NCBI GenBank assembly: GCA_934597125.1
Contig: CAKTQM010000056.1
Coordinates: 1-9,292 of the forward strand
From: an uncultured Oscillospiraceae bacterium
GTDB lineage: Bacteria; Bacillota; Clostridia; Oscillospirales; Oscillospiraceae
Direction: 5' to 3'
DNA: 9,292 bases
Position 1 is the stretch's first letter, and each line of letters begins with the position of its first letter. The position numbers and the translations under genes were made by a program. This document shows positions 6,383-9,292 of the stretch, piece by piece. The notes below the pieces were generated by a model, which saw only the letters and a list, made by a program, of their open reading frames with translations, was not told the DNA's origin and did no database searches.

Positions 6383-7906
6383 TTATGCCACGATATCCGT
6401 AGCGGCGTTGATACAGTAGAAGTCGAAGGGGCAGTTTTCGGAGATATTGCGGACGCCCCCGCGCATCACTGTGGTCTTGTTGAACAGCCCCACATAGCCG
6501 AAAGCGTTGTCGTCGATAGCCAGCTGCACGATGCGGTTGGCCAGGTCGGCACGGGCCGTTTCGTCCGTCTCATAGCGGAGCTGGCGGATCAGCTGCTGAC
6601 ATTCCGCGCTGTCAAAACCGCCCACGGCAAAATAGCCGCCGTCACGAAGGGTACTGTCGATAAAGTAGTAGGGGTCGCCGTTCTTGTCGGCAATCATGCA
6701 GTACAGGGCGATATCAAAATCGCGGTTGGCGATATAGGTGGCGTCGGGATCCTCCTGACAGTTGAAGGTGACGGCAATACCTATCGCTTTCAGCTGCTCT
6801 TGCATCAGCAGGGCAATACTGTCCAGCGAACGGGCGGCGTAATAGGCCACCGTCAGGGTCAGGGGCCGGCCGTTCTTTTCATAGAGGCCGTCGCCGTTCA
6901 GGGTATAGCCGTCCTGCTCCAGCAGGGCACGGGCCTTTTCCGCATCGGGCGCGGGCTTAGTCACCTTGCCGTAGGCGGTGGCGGAGGAGAAGGGCCCGAC
7001 GGCGGGTGAGACGGTGCCGCCCAGATAGCGGGCAATGGCCTGAGCGTCTACCGTCAGGTTCACGGCGGCGCGGACAGCGTCACTCATGGTGGCCTCATTG
7101 AGAATATAGAACTGCAGGCGGGTGGCGGGGATCTCTGTCAGCCGGTAGGTGTCGGGGTCGGACAAGAAGATCTGGCGGGCTGCGGCGGTGACGCTGGTAT
7201 AGGCGTCGATCTCGCCGTTCTGCATAGCCATCAGCTTGGGCTCATCCTCCTGCATGTAATAGAAGACAGCACCGTCCAGCTTTACCCGGCCGTCCCAATA
7301 GTTTTCATTCCGGATGACCTCTACGGTGCCCTCCGGCTGGAAGGACTTGATGACGAAGGGGCCGGTTGCCACGGGGGCGGCATCAATATCGGCGGAGGCG
7401 TCCAGATCCAGGATCGCCAGTTCCGGGCTTGCCAGCTCGTTCAGAAGGGTAGGGCAGACGTCCGGCGTGGTGATGGTCAGGGTCTTCTCGTCCACGGCGG
7501 TCATGGTGTACTCCGCCAGATAGGCGAAGCGGCTGTTGACCTGAGCGGCGCGCCGCAGATTGCGCACCGCCATTTCCGCCGTGACGGCGCTGCCGTTGGA
7601 GAAACGTACACCGTCCTTCAGGGTGATCGTCCAGGTGAGTCCGTCGTCACTGTTTTCGCCCTTTTCCGCCAACAGGGGTTGGACAGAGCTGTCGTCGCCC
7701 ATGCGGAAAAGCGTCTCAGTAAGGCCATAGTTGGAGGTGTACCAGCCGTAATACTCCTTGTGGGCATCCAGGCTGGGGTAGGCAAAGCTGACGGCAAGGC
7801 GGAGGATCTTCTCTCCATCGCCGGAGGTGGTTTCGGAGACACCGCAGGCGGACAGGCTCAGCAACAGCAGCGCCGATAGGAAGATGGCGGTGAGTTGTTT
7901 TTTCAT
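6383..7906 (-). CDS. Extracellular substrate-binding lipoprotein, NikA/DppA family
   Basis: A 507-residue SBP_bac_5-family protein that captures the transported ligand outside the membrane. Residues 1-20 are a lipoprotein signal peptide (KK, then a hydrophobic core) with lipobox LSAC and lipidated Cys21. Family landmarks include GLTWTITLKDGVRFSNGSAVTAE, ATGPFVI, NENYWDG, NGEIDAY and AVNLTVDAQAIARYLGG. The start at 7906 is chosen because it begins the signal peptide and has AAGAGGA upstream; the longer frame to 8014 lies in the preceding gene. The mature protein has one histidine (H49) and many tyrosines and acidic residues, so metal would have to be bound mostly through a chelator or through non-His ligands. 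The length and neighbours favour the nickel/metallophore or dipeptide group; the ligand is not determined. It begins 13 bases after the methyltransferase stop. Confidence 0.92.
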   Translation of the reverse strand: MKKQLTAIFLSALLLLSLSACGVSETTSGDGEKILRLAVSFAYPSLDAHKEYYGWYTSNYGLTETLFRMGDDSSVQPLLAEKGENSDDGLTWTITLKDGVRFSNGSAVTAEMAVRNLRRAAQVNSRFAYLAEYTMTAVDEKTLTITTPDVCPTLLNELASPELAILDLDASADIDAAPVATGPFVIKSFQPEGTVEVIRNENYWDGRVKLDGAVFYYMQEDEPKLMAMQNGEIDAYTSVTAAARQIFLSDPDTYRLTEIPATRLQFYILNEATMSDAVRAAVNLTVDAQAIARYLGGTVSPAVGPFSSATAYGKVTKPAPDAEKARALLEQDGYTLNGDGLYEKNGRPLTLTVAYYAARSLDSIALLMQEQLKAIGIAVTFNCQEDPDATYIANRDFDIALYCMIADKNGDPYYFIDSTLRDGGYFAVGGFDSAECQQLIRQLRYETDETARADLANRIVQLAIDDNAFGYVGLFNKTTVMRGGVRNISENCPFDFYCINAATDIVA

Positions 7907-7919
7907 GGCATTTGTCCTC

Positions 7920-8678
7920 TTATTTCGTAGCCCAGACCATAAAGCCGGGGGTGGAGGCGTAATTGATCTTTTCCTCGGGATTCCACAGGCGCTTGCCCAC
8001 GGAGGTATCGGCATTGACGGCGGAAAAGCCCAGCGCGTTCAGGGTGTCCACATCCCACTGGGGGCGGCGCAGACGGCCCATGGGCAGCAGGCGGGAAATG
8101 CCCTCCATCCGGTCGGCTTCGGCGTAGGCCTCGTGATCCTCCACGCCCGCAAGACGGGTGTTGGCGCGGTCGCGGCGGTATTCCTGCTGCTTGTCCTCGT
8201 CAAAGAGATAGGCATACCAGTTGGCGTCGAAGTTCACCAGCGCACCGCCGGGGCGCAGCACTCGCATCCACTCGCGGTAGGCACCCGCCGGGTCGGGCAG
8301 GTTCCAGGTGAGATTGCGGGTGACGATGGCGTCAAAGCTTCCGTCGGCAAACCGGAGGTGCTGGGCGTCCATGCGGGCAAAGCGGATGCTGTCCGCCAGC
8401 TCGCCCGCGTTGCGCTTGGCCTCCCGCAGCATTCCCTCGGAATAGTCCACGGCGGTGACCTCATAGCCGCGGCGGGCCAGGATGATGGCGTAAAAGCCCG
8501 GGCCGGTGCCGATATCCAGCACACGCAGAGGACGATCGCCCCCGTCGGGGAAGTGGGAGATCAGCTCATCGGCCCACACCTGATCCCAGCCGTCGGCCAG
8601 ATTCTTTTTGATGACGTCCGTATAGGACGGAGCGCGGCGCGTCCAGTATTGTCCGATGGAATGAAGCAGCTGAGCCAT
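7920..8678 (-). CDS. Class I SAM-dependent methyltransferase (first operon gene)
   Basis: A 252-residue cytoplasmic SAM-dependent enzyme and the promoter-proximal gene of the operon. Motif I is VLDIGTGPGFY (53-63), the acidic residue is D78 in AVDYS, and MDAQ lies at 103-106. NLTWNLPDP is at 122-130, NFDANWY at 149-155 and RPQWD at 205-209. The C-terminal EEKINYASTPGFMVWATK looks like a conserved end. It starts with YWTRRAPSY, parallel to YWTKRARDF in the last gene of the operon, so the two are paralogues. ATG at 8678 is chosen because GGAGG lies seven bases upstream; the frame continues to 8819 but crosses the promoter. It probably acts on a small molecule linked to the transporter's cargo. 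From memory, similar enzymes sit beside nickel/peptide importers in anaerobes, but their reaction is unknown to me. Confidence 0.88.
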   Translation of the reverse strand: MAQLLHSIGQYWTRRAPSYTDVIKKNLADGWDQVWADELISHFPDGGDRPLRVLDIGTGPGFYAIILARRGYEVTAVDYSEGMLREAKRNAGELADSIRFARMDAQHLRFADGSFDAIVTRNLTWNLPDPAGAYREWMRVLRPGGALVNFDANWYAYLFDEDKQQEYRRDRANTRLAGVEDHEAYAEADRMEGISRLLPMGRLRRPQWDVDTLNALGFSAVNADTSVGKRLWNPEEKINYASTPGFMVWATK

Positions 8679-8690
8679 GGGGATCCCTCC

Positions 8691-8712
8691 GTCAGATGGT
8701 TTTCTTACTGAC
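8691..8712 (-). promoter_or_regulatory. 5-bp dyad at the operon start point and leader
   Basis: On the minus strand GTCAG (8712-8708) is repeated inverted as CTGAC (8695-8691) across 12 bases. It begins just after the -10 element, spans the expected transcription start and ends next to the ribosome binding site. It could be a repressor operator or a small leader hairpin. Five base pairs can arise by chance, so the call is weak. Confidence 0.3.
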
Positions 8713-8741
8713 AGTATAGCGGGCAGGGACGGCGCGCACAA
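8713..8741 (-). promoter_or_regulatory. Sigma-70-type promoter of the seven-gene operon
   Basis: On the minus strand the -35 TTGTGC (8741-8736) is separated by exactly 17 bases from the -10 TATACT (8718-8713), which matches the consensus at five of six positions. The expected start is near 8705, giving a leader of about 27 bases before the methyltransferase ATG. An AT-rich block about 15-35 bases upstream of the -35 (around 8757-8776), containing the imperfect palindrome TTGTGAAAAATTTTGCAA, could act as an UP element or operator. The weak -35 suggests activation or modest strength. Confidence 0.65.
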
Positions 8742-8778
8742 GCGGGGTGGGGGGATAGTTTGTGAAAAATTTTGCAAG

Positions 8779-8961
8779 TAGGGAGGGCTGCGCCCCATCC
8801 GCTTCGGCACCACCGGCATTTATCCCCGCAAGAGCGGTTTCTTCTCCACTCCCCAAGCCCCTGTGCAGCGGTGGCTTTCATCTTCATTTTTGCCATCATT
8901 TTAAGCGCCTGCTTTCTTCAAAATTTCAAAGAAACACAAGCGCTCAACGCAGCCGCCGGAC
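8779..8961. other. Intergenic stretch without a supported gene
   Basis: This holds a small GGGC-TGC-GCCC hairpin near 8785-8795 and an AT-rich inverted segment around 8909-8939 (TTTCTT...AAGAAA). A 64-codon minus-strand frame (8899-8705) starts ATGATGG but has only a weak ribosome binding site, an arginine- and cysteine-rich unstructured product, and runs through the operon promoter, so it is not called. Nothing else is recognised. Confidence 0.5.
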
Positions 8962-8994
8962 AAAAGAAAAAACCTTGGAAACGCAAGCATTTCC
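8962..8994 (-). terminator. Terminator of the tRNA-Val remnant
   Basis: On the minus strand, a hairpin GGAAATGC / GCGTTTCC (8994-8977) with one T-G wobble is followed by AAGG and then a T-rich run TTTTTTCTTTTG (8972-8961). It lies eight bases past the CCA end of the tRNA remnant. That is the expected place for a tRNA terminator and shows that this side is the original chromosomal flank. Confidence 0.6.
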
Positions 8995-9001
8995 ATGGTT
9001 T

Positions 9002-9049
9002 TGGTGGAGACTGCTGGACTCGAACCAGTGACCTCCTGCGTGTGAAGCA
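9002..9049 (-). pseudogene. tRNA-Val(CAC) 3' half, likely attachment-site remnant
   Basis: Read on the minus strand, the sequence contains TGC, the anticodon loop TTCACAC (9046-9040, anticodon CAC), the stem strand GCAGG and a 5-base variable loop AGGTC. It continues with the T-arm CTGG-TTCGAGT-CCAG, acceptor strand AGTCTCC, discriminator A and encoded CCA (9004-9002). The 5' side is missing: CCTGC would be needed for the anticodon stem, but AGATGC is found, and no D-arm or GGAGACT acceptor strand occurs upstream. The T-stem has one A-C mismatch at its base. A tRNA cut at the anticodon stem is the classic mark left by a tyrosine-integrase element at its far end. Element DNA is expected above 9050 and chromosome below. 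Confidence 0.75.
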
Positions 9050-9060
9050 TCTGCGGTAAA

Positions 9061-9136
9061 AATCCGCAATCCGTTGTGGCATAAGGGATAGAGCTTCCTT
9101 TCGGCCAAAATATTTGCAACAAATTCCGCAAACCGT
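9061..9136. repeat. 14-bp imperfect direct repeat beside the tRNA remnant
   Basis: AATCCGCAATCCGT (9061-9074) recurs as ATTCCGCAAACCGT (9123-9136), matching at 12 of 14 positions. The two lie in an AT-richer stretch that also holds a GCGG/CCGC hairpin (9053-9067) and GTGCT/AGCAC (9135-9147). This could be integrase arm-binding DNA at an element end, or chance. Confidence 0.3.
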
Positions 9137-9143
9137 GCTGTGA

Positions 9144-9292
9144 GCACTTGTTAAACTATGGTATCTCTACATCACCGGCTATGGCTATAGCACCACAGTC
9201 AGCTCCTGCTGGCTGGCGCCGCTGGTGGAGGCTGGCGAGGGCGTCAATGTCAGCTTCAGCTTTACCCGCCAGAACCGGGAAAAGATCCTCTC
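9144..9292 (+). CDS. VirB4/TraC-like conjugation ATPase fragment, no start seen
   Basis: The frame is open from just after a TGA (9141-9143) to the window end, 49 codons, with strong G/C preference at third positions, so it looks truly coding. It reads WYLYITGYGYSTTVSSCWLA, then PLVEAGEGVNVSFSF and TRQNREKIL. The pattern of Tyr-x-Thr-Gly-Tyr, WLAPL and V-x-V-S-F resembles the N-terminal region of VirB4/TraC-family ATPases of Gram-positive conjugative elements. There, GYP...WLxPL...DVSxHI is common. No ATG, GTG or TTG lies near the beginning of the frame, so the 5' part seems lost. It sits next to the cut tRNA, which supports a decayed integrative conjugative element. The family call is from motif memory and is tentative; the frame continues beyond the window. 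Confidence 0.4.

Noticed and set aside
5909..7009. 366-codon plus-strand open frame opposite the lipoprotein and permease genes
   Set aside because: Low-complexity His/Gln/Gly-rich translation, antisense to clear genes, crosses the intercistronic hairpin. The frames at 3763-4683, 4551-5222 and 7827-8711 are rejected for the same reasons.
8679..8713. Possible riboswitch in the operon leader
   Set aside because: The predicted leader is only about 27 bases, too short for a NiCo, cobalamin or SAM riboswitch aptamer, and no matching conserved core is visible.
8762..9147. Short frames over the tRNA region (89, 95, 76 and 67 codons)
   Set aside because: Their recognisable parts, such as LLDSNQ and GHWFESSSLH, are the usual false translations of a tRNA T-arm and acceptor end.

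Overview
The window is GC-rich bacterial DNA with dense, mostly leaderless-spaced genes, strong GGAGG-type ribosome binding sites, an RNase J gene and a membrane-anchored Xre-type regulator. Together with palindromic intergenic repeats of the GTAGGGGC...type, this suggests a GC-rich member of the Bacillota, class Clostridia, probably a gut Oscillospiraceae-like organism. The lineage is an inference from style, not from a marker gene comparison.

Layout. (1) 1-1455, plus strand: ribonuclease J, cut at its 5' end by the window edge. (2) 1456-1726: a non-coding stretch built of nested palindromes. It includes a 78-bp inverted pair of hairpin repeats in which the two copies differ by a compensatory base-pair swap. 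It ends in a likely promoter with an extended -10 inside a 7-bp dyad. (3) 1727-2210, plus strand: a 28-residue hydrophobic small protein followed by a membrane-anchored helix-turn-helix protein. (4) 2215-2268: a long terminator hairpin between convergent units. (5) 8678 down to 2267, minus strand: a seven-gene operon. Its order is methyltransferase, substrate-binding lipoprotein, permease, permease, ATPase, ATPase, methyltransferase. The four membrane/ATPase genes overlap by 1-4 bases, and a promoter lies just upstream of the first gene. (6) 8962-9049, minus strand: the 3' half of a tRNA-Val(CAC) gene with its terminator but without its 5' half. (7) 9050-9292: AT-richer DNA, then an open frame with no start codon that resembles the N-terminal part of a VirB4/TraC-like conjugation ATPase. 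Items 6 and 7 look like one end of an integrated, possibly decayed, mobile element.

How the genes work together. The minus-strand operon encodes a complete ABC importer of the nickel/dipeptide (NikABCDE/DppABCDF) family. The importer is bracketed by two related SAM-dependent methyltransferases that share unusual motifs (NLTWxLPD, NFDAN, RPQWD). The mature binding protein contains a single histidine, so a chelated metal or another organic ligand is more likely than a bare metal ion. The best hypothesis is a metal-chelate or small-molecule uptake system whose cargo is made, modified or released by the paired methyltransferases. The sequence shows the arrangement; the substrate is not determined. 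This operon is the best candidate for an under-described system in the window.
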